Shown here in pieces: positions 9,453-20,300 of a DNA stretch of 64,000 bases. A model generated the notes under the pieces. That model was not told the origin of the DNA. It made no database searches and worked only from the letters and a program-made list of their open reading frames with translations. The position numbers and the translations under genes were made by a program. The stretch is taken from NCBI RefSeq assembly GCF_963678635.1, contig NC_087070.1, positions 26,526,357-26,590,356 on the forward strand. Reading direction: 5' to 3'. How positions within the stretch are numbered: position 1 is the first letter of the stretch; each line of letters begins with the position of its first letter. Origin of the DNA: Symsagittifera roscoffensis. Lineage: Eukaryota; Xenacoelomorpha; Acoela; Convolutidae.

Positions 9453-11113
9453 AATTATTAATTTTTCTCCAACTCCTTTTTCTAGTAATCTCAAATCAAA
9501 ACATAAACCCTTCCCCTCGTACAGGACCACAAGATTTATTAGTAACACATTACGATTGTGAAGAAAATGAACAAAAAACACTACATAAATATGCAATAAA
9601 TCAAGTATCACAATGTGAAACAGAACCACAAGCTATAGAAACCACAGATGTAATAGCAACACTCTATTCAAAAGCCCGAGCAACAACAGTTACAGGTTAT
9701 AAATTCACAGCAACATTTTCCGAAAAGAAAGTACATTGTTCACAAGTCTCGAACGGAAACAAAAACCGACTTGACCATGAATCATTCTATCAGAGTAATA
9801 TAGAACGTCTTTTACATCTCAATCCCGACGATTGTAAAAGTGAATTACTTAGACTAAACATCACACAAAATAAAAACTCCGCAAGAAAGTTAGTTAATTT
9901 TCAAGTTTTTTCAGACTCTGTACATCAATCACAACTTGAAAGACACCAAGGACATATAAAACTAGACGAAAAATACCCGTATAACGGCGCACACGGACGA
10001 TTAACCTATGACCTACACGATAAACATTGGATACCACACATTGGTATAAATGACCCATCAAACTGCAAAGCAGACACAAAAAATAAAGGATACCAAGAAA
10101 TAATGTTTTTCGATTGGAAAATACAACTCGAAAAAATACAACTAACACGAGATTTATCAGATAATACAATGATCTATCAAGGAATCCGATTACCTTGTAA
10201 AAATGATCAAGGTTATTGCGACCCTACAACGAGAACACAAGCAACCATTGTTTGGTTCCCCGAAGATACATGTACAACATTTCAAGTAGCAAAAATACAC
10301 GCTCGTATGATAAAATTTCACGAAAAATATTTTATACAATCAATTCCATATGAACAAGTCCATCCATCACGAAAACTAAGTTCTAATTTTAGAAAAATAG
10401 ACAATATAGAAAATAAATTGACACGTTTTCGAATATATCAAGAAACAGAACTTGCATGTAAATACAGGAATCCACTTCACAGAACACAATACTCTGAAAT
10501 ATTAGTTGAATACGAAAAAGGATTCGACATGACCACTGGAAAAATAAAAATTGACCCATATGCCACAGGTCATCCTCCAAACGAAGGAACATCCTATATA
10601 CCAGTTAATTTTGAAAAAAGCAACGGACAACCTGGTGGACATCTAAAACCCCATGACACCAGAAGCACACGCTTACAAGAATTATCACTAATGAATACTA
10701 CATATTTCGGTAATATCCGCTATGATATTCATTTAGATATGAAACTAGATTATACAATTAGCCGAATTTTTCAAGAAATGTCACTCTCCGAATTAGAAAC
10801 ACTACACCAACTATGCGAATTAGAACGAACACAAATATTACAATCACTTGCACTAGCAGTATTAAAAATACCCTATGCAGGATACTTATTATCTGGAAAT
10901 AGATCAAATTTTTTAGACTATGAAGGAAACATCTTATGGTTTTATGATTGTACTAAAAAAGTATCACCACTATACGTTTTGAAGATAAACGATGTTATAA
11001 AAGAATCCCTATCTTTTATAAGAATAAAGTACATTTCGTGGATACACTTTCACGAAGAACCTATTTCTGGGATACCGCAGTCCCATGTGGATCAGAAAAC
11101 AGCCACAATGTAG
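9440..11113 (+). CDS. env: Env-like glycoprotein, N-terminal part
   Basis: A 557-codon frame starting with a clear signal peptide (MYILKLLIFLQLLFLVIS) and followed by a Cys-containing ectodomain with several Asn-X-Ser/Thr sites. It lies where retroviruses and errantiviruses keep env. The early THYDCEEN pattern, the spaced single cysteines and the arrangement of the second part remind me of the class III-like glycoproteins of jingchuviruses, which arthropod retroelements are known to have captured. This is recognition by eye, not a search. The frame ends at 11,111-11,113, but reading sense changes earlier: somewhere from about 11,030 the neighbouring frame continues the protein. The split is therefore a frameshift or sequence error within one gene, not two genes. 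Three relic copies of this ectodomain occur at 52.7-53.9, 58.1-58.7 and 60.9-62.5 kb. Confidence 0.7.
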   Translation: MYILKLLIFLQLLFLVISNQNINPSPRTGPQDLLVTHYDCEENEQKTLHKYAINQVSQCETEPQAIETTDVIATLYSKARATTVTGYKFTATFSEKKVHCSQVSNGNKNRLDHESFYQSNIERLLHLNPDDCKSELLRLNITQNKNSARKLVNFQVFSDSVHQSQLERHQGHIKLDEKYPYNGAHGRLTYDLHDKHWIPHIGINDPSNCKADTKNKGYQEIMFFDWKIQLEKIQLTRDLSDNTMIYQGIRLPCKNDQGYCDPTTRTQATIVWFPEDTCTTFQVAKIHARMIKFHEKYFIQSIPYEQVHPSRKLSSNFRKIDNIENKLTRFRIYQETELACKYRNPLHRTQYSEILVEYEKGFDMTTGKIKIDPYATGHPPNEGTSYIPVNFEKSNGQPGGHLKPHDTRSTRLQELSLMNTTYFGNIRYDIHLDMKLDYTISRIFQEMSLSELETLHQLCELERTQILQSLALAVLKIPYAGYLLSGNRSNFLDYEGNILWFYDCTKKVSPLYVLKINDVIKESLSFIRIKYISWIHFHEEPISGIPQSHVDQKTATM

Positions 11114-12048
11114 TACAACTAAACCCTGATGAAAATAAATATTATCTTCTCACTCCATATCCCACATTAATGCAATCACTCAAAAAATTTTCACCAGAAA
11201 GCATTCGCGCTATTGCTCGAAACCCAAATATAGACTTACAATCAATAGGAATCTATTCAAAATCAGATATTCAACATCACATTAGAACACAACAATTCCA
11301 AGAATTATTAACACAAATGGACACTATACAAAGACAATCAATAGACCAAAATTTACGCAAACTTGCAGAAACCGCAGGATTTGCCGATATCTACACGCAA
11401 GACTATAGCGGATATTTTAAAGACATTAAAGATTATATATATCTAAACGGTGAAAAATACCGTCCCCAAGATATATCACCTATCAATATTTTTAGCTTTG
11501 TTACACTCAAGAATGAAATTCTTGATTTTCTAAGATGGCCCTACTACATCTTAGAAAAATTGACTATTTTATACGCAATGTTTAACTTTATTGGATTTCT
11601 TTTCTCACTTTTAAAAGGAATCTACAACACATGTGCTATACACACACAAGTAAACAGACAAGCAAGCGTAGCACGCATACTCTTTGCAGGATTTTTTGGA
11701 ATCTTTTCTACATCTATAAACAAAATTCTTTTAGACGCACAAATAAAAGAATATAATACAAAAATAGCAACACGACAAAATACATACGACGAAGAACATA
11801 ACAATGTAGACATAACGCCAACGGCACCACAATTACCACCCCTACCAAATAACCATCCACTATCCCTAGTCCCACGAAATTTTCGAAATTTAGCCATCAC
11901 ACATAATCCAAATTTTCGACTCACCACATCACAAAGTCCCATCCAACATATAATGACACACCAGTCACAAGATCAAAATACTTATGAACAAATTATTGAA
12001 CAACCCCATACCACCGCTTTTCAGTCTCAAAATAATCATTTTTTTTAG
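11038..12048 (+). CDS. env: Env-like glycoprotein, C-terminal part with membrane anchor
   Basis: A 336-codon frame that overlaps the end of the previous one by 76 bases in a different frame. It appears to be the rest of the same glycoprotein. It contains a further ectodomain stretch, then strongly hydrophobic segments at about residues 177-205 and 218-236 that fit a membrane anchor, and a hydrophilic Pro/Gln/His-rich cytoplasmic tail of about 90 residues. The ATG at 11,038 lies inside the ectodomain and is unlikely to be a true start. The stop is TAG 12,046-12,048, which also forms the AG of a run-of-T splice-acceptor consensus just ahead of the next gene. Confidence 0.65.
   Translation: MDTLSRRTYFWDTAVPCGSENSHNVVQLNPDENKYYLLTPYPTLMQSLKKFSPESIRAIARNPNIDLQSIGIYSKSDIQHHIRTQQFQELLTQMDTIQRQSIDQNLRKLAETAGFADIYTQDYSGYFKDIKDYIYLNGEKYRPQDISPINIFSFVTLKNEILDFLRWPYYILEKLTILYAMFNFIGFLFSLLKGIYNTCAIHTQVNRQASVARILFAGFFGIFSTSINKILLDAQIKEYNTKIATRQNTYDEEHNNVDITPTAPQLPPLPNNHPLSLVPRNFRNLAITHNPNFRLTTSQSPIQHIMTHQSQDQNTYEQIIEQPHTTAFQSQNNHFF
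12039..12048 (+). promoter_or_regulatory. Candidate splice acceptor at the env stop
   Basis: Eight T followed by AG, six bases before the ATG at 12,055. It is a good acceptor consensus placed so that a spliced mRNA would present the last frame as its first ATG. The AG is part of the env TAG stop. Confidence 0.45.
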
Positions 12049-12054
12049 CCCACG

Positions 12055-13860
12055 ATGAGCCGCCAACTTGGATCACTACACCGATCAAATTCCCACCCAA
12101 CCAATCTTACCTCTCCAATCCCAATAATACCACTTTTTGCTTTTCCGCCACCCGATTTTCCATCTAGTAATGTAACATCAGGCATGAATTCCGACACTAA
12201 TTCACACATCTCAGTTTTATATTCCATCTCACAACTCAATAACCCGAATATTGAAACCCCCGATGAATTTGCCGACTCAGAACCATCCCCATCAAATCAT
12301 TTTCATGATTCTTCTAAATTTTCTCAACCCCCTTTTCAACCCATATTATCCAATAACCCTGACCCAATCACTTCCACACCCTCTTATGCTTCCCAAGTTA
12401 CCCCAACCTACTCCTCATACCATTCTGACCAATCATCTCATTCTCCAGACACCCCCCGAATCTCCCCAGAGCTAGACAATTTTATTACCCTTCAACAACA
12501 ACCCTACCACCTCCATACCCCAACAATAAACCAAATCTCCTCCACAATAAATTCATCCAACCCCCCTACCCCTACACCCTCTTCAAATTATACTGAATCA
12601 TTAGCACCATCATCCACATCAACTGAATCTTCACTTAACACTAATAGAGCTTACCGCACTTTTAAAAGAAAGTTCCCCAACCATCCTTTCCCAGCAAAAC
12701 CAGGAACAGCCCGTGAATACATCAACCACCCCAAGCATACTAACACAAAAGAATTTTTAGCCATCACCTTACCCTCATTCCCACAATACACCTTAAACAC
12801 CCCCCACGACACTAACGAAACACGCAACTTTGTAGATGAATACGTTTTAATGCCCACTCTCTCTTGGACCTCATATTATCATTTTACTAACCCTCTTTGC
12901 TTACCTTTATCTAACACTCACATCGATATAGAGCGAAATACGGACATGCTATATCGACTCACTACACCACTAACCGCTAGACAATTTACTTACGTTGGAT
13001 ATAAAAAATCACTAAAAACACACACTGCACCTAGAGCTAACGAATATACACTCGAATACTATGATCACAACATCATCAGAGCTAACCAAGATCAATTCTT
13101 AGACGACGATCGCTTCGCTAATCCACAAATTACCGAAAAATTTTTCATCAAGACACCATATATATTTACACTAAACATCTTCGACCGAAAGTTTGATCAC
13201 ATTATTTCAGAAGCACTAACAGACACACAAGCATACGAAAGTTTTAAAGAACGCTTCCAAATATTTTCACTAACCTTTCATTTCCTTGCACCACACGAAA
13301 GAGATTTACACTGCTCACACGATATTATGTTGCGCACTAAACAAACCCACACATATAGTTATTATCGCTTCATCCAAAATCACTTTGACCTACACACACC
13401 CTCTAGACAACCACACCATCGTTTTCAATTCATTAATTCCAAATACACTTCACCATTTTTCCTAAATTTCACATATTGCATTAAAGATATTAACCTTCAT
13501 GGTATTCTTCGTAATTATGACCCCATAACCCAAATGTACATCTTCTGTCCCATCACCAAGACCTTCAACGCCGAAGAATCCCGACCCTTCCTTATCCCGC
13601 ACGAGTTTGTACAACCCATAGAAATCCCAATTTTAGAATTCATCCACAATACTAAATTCAATCACAAATTATATAATCTAATCCAAAACACACCTTATGA
13701 GTTTGCAGTTGGCACTGAAGAACTAACCACTATTAAGGCACTTCAATTGCTTTGGCCACTGCTTCAGACTAAAAATATCATCCGCATCTTAGCTAAACTA
13801 CTAACAACTTCAGAACTAATTCACGACATCTTCCCCCACGGTTTTTTCCCCGACGAATAA
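12055..13860 (+). CDS. 601-codon unknown protein, last gene of the retroelement
   Basis: Fully open and not recognised. The first ~200 residues are rich in Ser, Pro, Thr and Asn and look disordered. From about residue 205 the composition changes to a basic, aromatic, His-containing sequence that looks folded (YVGYKKSLKTH, FDRKFDHII, FHFLAPHERDLHCSHDI, PIEIPILEFIHNTKF) and ends in a Leu/Ile-rich helix-like segment before FPHGFFPDE. There is no signal peptide or membrane segment, so it is probably a cytoplasmic or nuclear accessory protein. Position after env and the acceptor just upstream suggest a separately spliced mRNA, as for retroviral regulatory genes. Base use is slightly richer in C than pol or gag. 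No reverse transcriptase, integrase or nuclease motif is visible. Confidence 0.75.
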   Translation: MSRQLGSLHRSNSHPTNLTSPIPIIPLFAFPPPDFPSSNVTSGMNSDTNSHISVLYSISQLNNPNIETPDEFADSEPSPSNHFHDSSKFSQPPFQPILSNNPDPITSTPSYASQVTPTYSSYHSDQSSHSPDTPRISPELDNFITLQQQPYHLHTPTINQISSTINSSNPPTPTPSSNYTESLAPSSTSTESSLNTNRAYRTFKRKFPNHPFPAKPGTAREYINHPKHTNTKEFLAITLPSFPQYTLNTPHDTNETRNFVDEYVLMPTLSWTSYYHFTNPLCLPLSNTHIDIERNTDMLYRLTTPLTARQFTYVGYKKSLKTHTAPRANEYTLEYYDHNIIRANQDQFLDDDRFANPQITEKFFIKTPYIFTLNIFDRKFDHIISEALTDTQAYESFKERFQIFSLTFHFLAPHERDLHCSHDIMLRTKQTHTYSYYRFIQNHFDLHTPSRQPHHRFQFINSKYTSPFFLNFTYCIKDINLHGILRNYDPITQMYIFCPITKTFNAEESRPFLIPHEFVQPIEIPILEFIHNTKFNHKLYNLIQNTPYEFAVGTEELTTIKALQLLWPLLQTKNIIRILAKLLTTSELIHDIFPHGFFPDE

Positions 13861-13861
13861 A

Positions 13862-13870
13862 CAGGTAAGT
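13862..13870 (+). promoter_or_regulatory. Strong splice-donor consensus just after the last frame
   Basis: CAG/GTAAGT occurs one base after the TAA of the 601-codon frame, with the cut between 13,864 and 13,865. It matches the donor consensus perfectly. It may splice out part of the long 3' region or be chance. Confidence 0.4.
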
Positions 13871-15368
13871 ATGAATTAAATGAATATTACTAACTAATTA
13901 AAATATTAAAAAACTCACCATACTTTATCCATGTTTTCTTTAGATTTTTAGCCTTCATCCGACAATCGCCTACAAAAACCACAAAAGACAAATAAAAATC
14001 GCAAATTTCATCAAACAGATTTCAAAAATTCTATTAATCTCTTACACTTATAAATTTATAAATTTAATACCAATGCAGTAAATTCATTTCTAAAATTTTC
14101 CCCACAAGCAGTAAATCTAATTATGATGAAAATTTGTAACTTAAAATTCCCCCATAACTAGCAGTAAATTTCCAAATTCTATGCAGTAAATTAATAAAAT
14201 GCAAATGCAGTACTAACCTTTTGATATTCTCATTTATTCGCACAGAAATTCTATCCACACTCGCACAGCTCGCCCACGAAGAATTGTTTAAAATAATGAA
14301 TTTCAGTTTCAAGTTTTCACACTCAACAACTCTAACATATAATAACATGTTTCAAACCTTCCTTTAACCCGGTTGGAAAGGAATCATATACTAAACAAAA
14401 CTAACCAACGCAGCTTACTAAATACCACAAATCATAGAATAACAGCATGACTAAGAAAAGGAAACCAACGGTACCCAAACCGGATTAACCCAGTTTAAAA
14501 CTGGATAATTTATTCTTTTGAAGACTATTATAAAGTCTAAGAAAGAAATAATAAAACACAAAAAAGTCGAAAGACAAACCCATACCACGAACAATTTGCT
14601 TTTTGGAAAAAGGACATAACCAACAAGACATAAGAAAAACCACAACAAACCCAACATAAAACGTTGTCACATAACAGGACCCCTCACAAAAACCGCATGA
14701 AATCATACTCCCACTCCTGGCCTAACCCACCAGGAAGGACGTCCTGAGCATGCTCTATAGCCGGCCTAACCCACCGCGCTACATCCACGCTTTGTGACCA
14801 CACCTCTATTTTTAATAAGAGCTACTCAAGTGTGAGTAACTCTTCAAAATAACCGAACTAAAACAAAAAGCTTTTGTGAAAACAACTAACTAAAATCATA
14901 ATTAAAAAATATTAAACTAATAAATGTTTTATAAAATGTAAATTACATTATGCAATACATAGATCAGAATACAACACCAAGGACGAACATCTAAAGACAA
15001 AACGACCCCACTACACTCGAGAGAGAATGGCCAACCACAATCGATATGCCACTCACAATCACAACTCAAAGGATTTAGAGTACGACTTGACTTCGCAGAA
15101 AAGGACTTCATTGAACTAGACCAATGACCACCTCGATGTTCAAGTATACGTACAGATCCGAGTAACCAGGCATCCCCTCCACGCACAATCTCCACGCCAT
15201 TCCCAAATTAGATCAGACACAAAAGAAGTTCTCCACGCAGAACAGAAAAACCTGACATAGCAAACCATTCTGAAATCAGATTTGAGTTTGTTGCAAAGAC
15301 TTAGTCGTTGTCACTAGAAGACACAACGTCTTATGTCTCTAACTCCAGCTTCCTGGAACTCCTTTAAC
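13871..15368 (+). other. Long 3' non-coding region of the retroelement
   Basis: About 1.5 kb with no credible frame. It contains a cluster of GCAGTAAAT words (from 14,075 to about 14,210) and a few C/G-richer stretches near 14,700-14,800 and 15,000-15,200. Some of it could be the left part of a longer LTR. Confidence 0.4.
14075..14212 (+). repeat. Cluster of GCAGTAAAT words
   Basis: GCAGTAAAT occurs at 14,075, 14,108, 14,161 and 14,183, and a shortened form GCAGTA at 14,207. It could be a protein-binding array in the 3' region. The function is not known. Confidence 0.45.
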
Positions 15369-15392
15369 AAAGAGGAAACAGAAGAAATAAGA
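15369..15392 (+). promoter_or_regulatory. Candidate polypurine tract
   Basis: An almost pure purine run, AAAGAGGAAACAGAAG then AAATAAGA, directly followed by TG. This is the arrangement expected at the plus-strand primer and the start of a 3' LTR. No second LTR is in the window to prove it. Confidence 0.4.
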
Positions 15393-15871
15393 TGTTCGCC
15401 AAACACCAACGTCCATCATCCATCCTTCGAATTGCAGAAGAACTATTCTAAAAAACTCTGTAAAACCCGGATGGGTGGAACCTGATCTAGACTACATTTT
15501 ATGATTGGATAATTTAGATATTTTACCAATGTAAAGTATTTAATATTAACCAATCATGATCCATCTAACTAACAACCCACTTATTTGTAAGTGCTGAAGT
15601 TACTTGTAATTTCAGCACCAGAGAGATTTGAATTTAACTTAGAAATTAGTTGGACTCTCCCGAGCACTTCAGCAGCCGCAATAAACCAGTATACCCTAGA
15701 TCTATTGAGCCTAGCAGAGACTAGTTAAACAACCTGAGACTAGATAGTATAAGAGTAAGATTAGGATCGGTATTAGACTAAGAAGTTGCACGAATCTATC
15801 CGGCCGAAAATAAGATAGCGTGACGAGCAGACGGTGTACCCTATCCGAAATTACTCTATGAGTTATACCCA
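15393..15871 (+). repeat. Candidate 3' LTR of the env-bearing element
   Basis: Begins TGTT after the purine tract and has an AATAAA at about 15,679. A TG...CA end can be placed at 15,871. Support comes from 50,765-50,877: the reverse complement there matches about 15,745-15,855 closely, as expected for an LTR piece attached to another copy of the family. Both ends are uncertain. Confidence 0.4.
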
Positions 15872-17016
15872 TCGGTCCTAACTCATAATTGCGAGACGGT
15901 CAAACCTTTTCGGACTTTAAAAGCACTGGTTTTGGTTCTAGCCAGGAGTCCATTTTGTTATACAATTTGAATTAATTTCTCGAAAACATTTAATGGACAG
16001 ACTTCTGTTTGACTGCTTATTTTTTGCCGCAAGTGCGTCGTTTGAAGGGAAAAATAGATTTCCATGACTTTGCGTTTTAAGAGTAAGGAGTAAAAAAAAT
16101 TTTGTCACAAATTTTAGTTTCGACTTAACCAGTCTCTGCCCAAGTGTTGTTGTTGGCTAGGATTCCTCTCTTGAATGCTCATTTAACACTAGCAAATGGG
16201 GATCAAGTTAAGATCCTCCACCCCAGCGCTTAATATAAATTAAATTTGCTAAGCGTGCAATAAATTAACACTACTTAACAACACTTTGCTTCAAAAGTTT
16301 TCCTCAAATAAAATGAATCATTTGAGGCTCATTACTGAAAAAAAATTAGACAACTATTTCGGCTTTTTTTTCAAGTTGTTTTTTTTTTCCAACTTACTGC
16401 TATCCATCTGGTTCTTTCTCCACTGTGTTCATGTTTTATTGCAAGTAAGTTTTCATTAATTTGTATTTTATTCTGAAGAAACGCTTCTTTTTTTCCTTGA
16501 AGTTTATAAAAAAACAAATACTCAAACTTTCGAGTGAGAAAAACCTTTGTAGTCTTGAGAAACTTATTTTAACAAAAAATCAGCTTCAGTGGCGTGACAT
16601 AAAAATAGCACATTTTCGACTTCAACGAGCAAATGAACAAATTTTTGCCTCATGTTTTTGTCGCCATCTTTTCAATTATTCAAGATAAATTATTGATATT
16701 TCTTATTACATGTTGATAGGAAGTATTCGGAATGGGCTAGCCGATTAAAATTGGTAAACCTTGTGCTTAAGATTTCAAATATCTAGTTTATCAAAAATAA
16801 ATTTAAAGGTGTTCTTGCTGGAAACTCGCAAACAACACAACGAATCTAAATTTATGTTGTCAGAATGTTGTCATTTTTTGAGAGCTAATCTAATGAAAAA
16901 TCAAATTGACGCCATTAATTTTTGTGATGCAAGATTCCGATGTCGGAAGCTATCCCAATTTTAAACTAGAGAATAATTCCTGCTGGAGTGTTCTTATTAT
17001 ACGCTATATCTTTCTA
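15872..17016. other. Non-coding DNA between retroelement and host gene
   Basis: AT-rich with poly-T stretches. No exon with convincing composition or splice signals is seen on either strand. Confidence 0.4.
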
Positions 17017-17019
17017 TCG

Positions 17020-17138
17020 AAGTTGGTTCTTTAAAGAATTATTCTGCGCAAACGTAAAAATGATGTCATTTTTTTGTCGAAACTGGTTCTTTAAAGAATT
17101 ATTCTGCGCAAACGTAACAATGATGTCATTATTTCGCA
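17020..17138 (+). repeat. Two 60-bp direct repeats upstream of the host gene
   Basis: Two adjacent copies with period 60, each holding the perfect palindrome TTCTTTAAAGAA and AATGATGTCATT. The second contains a CRE/ATF-like TGATGTCA. They lie about 160-280 bp before the predicted transcription start, so they could be promoter elements. Confidence 0.5.
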
Positions 17139-17271
17139 TAACCCACGTGTCGTAAGTGTCGCATAAGCTTTTATCTGAAACCAAAAAAAAATTTATTTCC
17201 TGAAATTTCGTTTCAAGCACAGTCGAAGCACTGTCGATAGTCGGATATTTGTTTTAGGCGGCCAAACACAA

Positions 17272-17278
17272 TATATAT
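17272..17278 (+). promoter_or_regulatory. TATA box of the host gene
   Basis: TATATAT about 30 bp before the likely start (~17,300) and about 100 bp before the ATG at 17,380. It fits the four-exon gene model downstream. Confidence 0.4.
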
Positions 17279-17379
17279 TTGAAACATATAGGGAACTTTC
17301 AATCAAACACAGCATCAGAGACAGGTCTTCAACAATCGAGCAGAGCGCAGAAAACACTGTCCGCATAACAAATAAAAGC

Positions 17380-20300
17380 ATGGTGAGTCTTTTTAAAATT
17401 TCCAGAAACTTTTTACGGCTTACGCTTGATCACTATTTCTGCCTTGATCTCTATTTCTGCCAGGTGTCGAAAAGTTGGGTTACAAAGATCTAAAAACGGA
17501 ATTAAAAATTTTTGCTATTTGGACAAACTGGAGAGAGGAGTCACTCTTCACTTCGACGATGAGTTTTTTTTCTGCATTACAGAAAAAATTTGAAAATTTT
17601 CAAGGAAAGATTTTTTTTTCTATTTTTTTTCTATTTCAATTTTTTTTATTGTACTCTTGAAACTAACTTTGCAAAAGTAACTATGATGGGAACTTCCTCT
17701 GAATTTTGCACAACACCAAGATACTGCCGTTTAAGTTGTCTCTGTTTAGTCGACATTCACAGATGATGAGCGAGTGTTCGATGCCACTGAGTTCAAGAGG
17801 TTCCTCGCTCAGTCTGAGTTCGACACAGAGACAGGCGGCAAAGTGACCCTGGCGGCTAAACAGGTAGATAAAATGTGGGCAGGCTGCAAAAGCGACAGAA
17901 AAAGCATATCAAGGGCGAACTTCGTCAATAAGGGTGAGTGTTAGTAATAATAGATTGAAATGTGAATCATATCATTTCTGATCAGCTATTAATAAGTACT
18001 CTCCAGTTAAGAAATCATCATTCTTGTTACAATTGTGAGTGCTAAGCCTAAAGAACGTGACAATTTGAAAAAGAGAATAGAACATTTGTAAAATTCTTAG
18101 ATCATCTAAGCAGGAATAAAAGTATCTCAAAAGTGCTATCTTAAAGAAATTCTTCTAAAACATAAAAATTTTGAATCTTACTCAACTTTTCCGTATCGAG
18201 TATGAAAGAATAACAAGGATCTAATGTTTTTCGGAAGATAAAAAAGAAAAATTAAGAGAATATTTGAAAAGCGACTACCATTAACTCCGGTTGAACTATA
18301 TTTGAGCCTTTTTGACAACAGCTAAAATACTAACATCTAGTTGATGGTTTGTGATTAAATGTTATGCCAGTTCTGTTACGGTGCTCAGTTTGAATAATAA
18401 AATGAAGGCTATTCAAAGTCAATAGAATTGATATTAAACAGCCGCTACGGCATAGAAAAACTGGAGTTGGTATGATTTTCTGTGCGTGGAATGGAAATTA
18501 TTTATTATAGCTTGATGTTTTTTGTGTTAATCTTTGGCGGATTTCATTTATTTTGCAAGCTTCGTTCATGACAAAAGATGCTGTTTCAGTGGTTCCAGAG
18601 GTTGCCTCGCTTGTGTATGGGGACAATAAGCCAGGTAACCAGCTGAGGGTGTGGCAATGTCTCTCCAAACAACTCCTCGCCTCACACTCACAGGTATTTC
18701 TTCTATATTTGGTGTACTTCGAAGAACATACTTGTTCTTTTTATCAAGGTTATTGCAGCGACAAACAGTTGGTTAATAAGGAGTGAAATAATGAGATTTG
18801 AGTGATAGTTCCAGTAGCAATTCAGATCAAGTATATATGGTAAATCACCTGCACAAAGTTGCTCGAACCAAGACTAAAAGTCATGTTTCACCAGCTAATT
18901 TTAACAAAAATCGGGGAGTGATCTTTCACTTTGAACCGAACAAGAAAGGCCAATTCCAGTAAAAATGATGTTCACCTTTCAAATTAGGTGGTTTCTAGCA
19001 GAATGTCTCGGAAAAATGCAGTTTTGCATCTTCCCAAGTTTTTCGTCAAAGCGTCTGCAGGCATGTTTGCTGTTGGTAAAAAAGTTAATGTCACGTTTTT
19101 CTGTTCAACTAACTCTCGAGGGAAGTGTAGTTTTATGGCAAAATGCTTCATCTTTCCGTGGTTCATTGAACGTTTACTAAGGGCAATACAAGCTTGGTTA
19201 TGAACGAGAACTTCCGAAGGCCTATTACAGATTATGCCTAAGTCGCTAAGTATGCCCTGTAAATGAATTCCTTCCGTTACTGTTTCGACCACAGCATTCT
19301 GTTCTGCTTTGGCTGTTGAAGTTGATACACAACGCTGAAGTCTGCTGGACCAACTTATTACACCTGAGTTGTCACTGAGTTTAAAACAATATCCCGAGGT
19401 ACTTATCCTATTGTCTATATTTCCAGACCAGTCTGCATTCGAATAGCTAATAAGATTCAACGCCTTATTCCTCCCATATACTAAAGGTAATTTTTTTGGT
19501 CCTAGCAGATATCTCAGACACTTTATTCCGGCTTTCCAATGCTTTTCACCTGGGTTTTCCACAAAAGAACTTGGAAGGTTTGCTGCAAAGTAAATGTCAG
19601 GTCTACTTGATAAAGCTAAGTAATTTAGACAACCAACAAGTCCTGTATAGTCACATTTTCCATATTTTCTTGTTCTATGCTACTTTCTGAAGGACAATCT
19701 TCTTTTGTCAGTTTTTTCGTTTTCACAAAAACGAAAAAGCTTTTCGTTGTTATTGATTTTGCTTCGGTCATCCTTAATCTCGATTACAACTTATCAACAT
19801 ATTTCTGCTGACTTATCTTGATTTCGTTTCCTGCCTGAGTAATCAATTTGCATTCATAAGAACTATTTATGATCACTTATCTCACTTATTAACTTTCTGC
19901 AAACCAGCTACAGAAAGTTTTGTCCGCTCCACAAAAAACAATATCATCGACCCTCGAGCAAATTCAACATTCTATCTCTCCTTCAATCCTCCTAACAAAC
20001 AAGCACTCATCAAAAACTGAATTTTCAAAGCCTAACTCCTCAAAATAGCCTTTTAGAGTCCTACGACAGTTTCTATCGGACTGCTTTAGTCCATAAAAAT
20101 GACTTTCTTCAGAAGACAAACTAAAGGTTTTCTTTCTTCATCAAACTTCTCGAACCCTTCAGGTTGCTTCTTTAGAATATCTTCATCTAGTTTGGCATGC
20201 AAGTATGCAGTTTCAATGTCTAACTGTCTCAACTCATACCTATTTTGAACTGCTAAGCTCAGGGTTATTCTTATGGTCGACGTTTTGGCTGTAGGCGAAT

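Larger units (their letters stand above)
1..15871 (+). mobile_element. Ty3/gypsy-type env-bearing LTR retroelement, 5' end outside window
   Basis: Gag with a CCHC knuckle, Pol in the order protease, RT, RNase H, integrase, a glycoprotein-like Env and two unknown frames lie collinear on one strand. They share one composition: A-rich coding strand, few G, AAA/ACA/CAA codons. Integrase after RNase H places the element in the Ty3/gypsy and retrovirus class and excludes Ty1/copia. The 5' LTR, primer site and gag start lie left of position 1. The right end is tentative, set at a TG...CA candidate LTR. At least two breaks are present: an in-frame TGA between gag and pol and a frame change inside env. 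Even so, pol and the last frame are fully open, so this copy is young compared with the relics at 50.7-64.0 kb. Confidence 0.85.

Noticed and set aside
17020..17138. Heat-shock element in the 60-bp repeats
   Set aside because: TTC and GAA blocks are present but their spacing does not fit the 5-bp periodic consensus.
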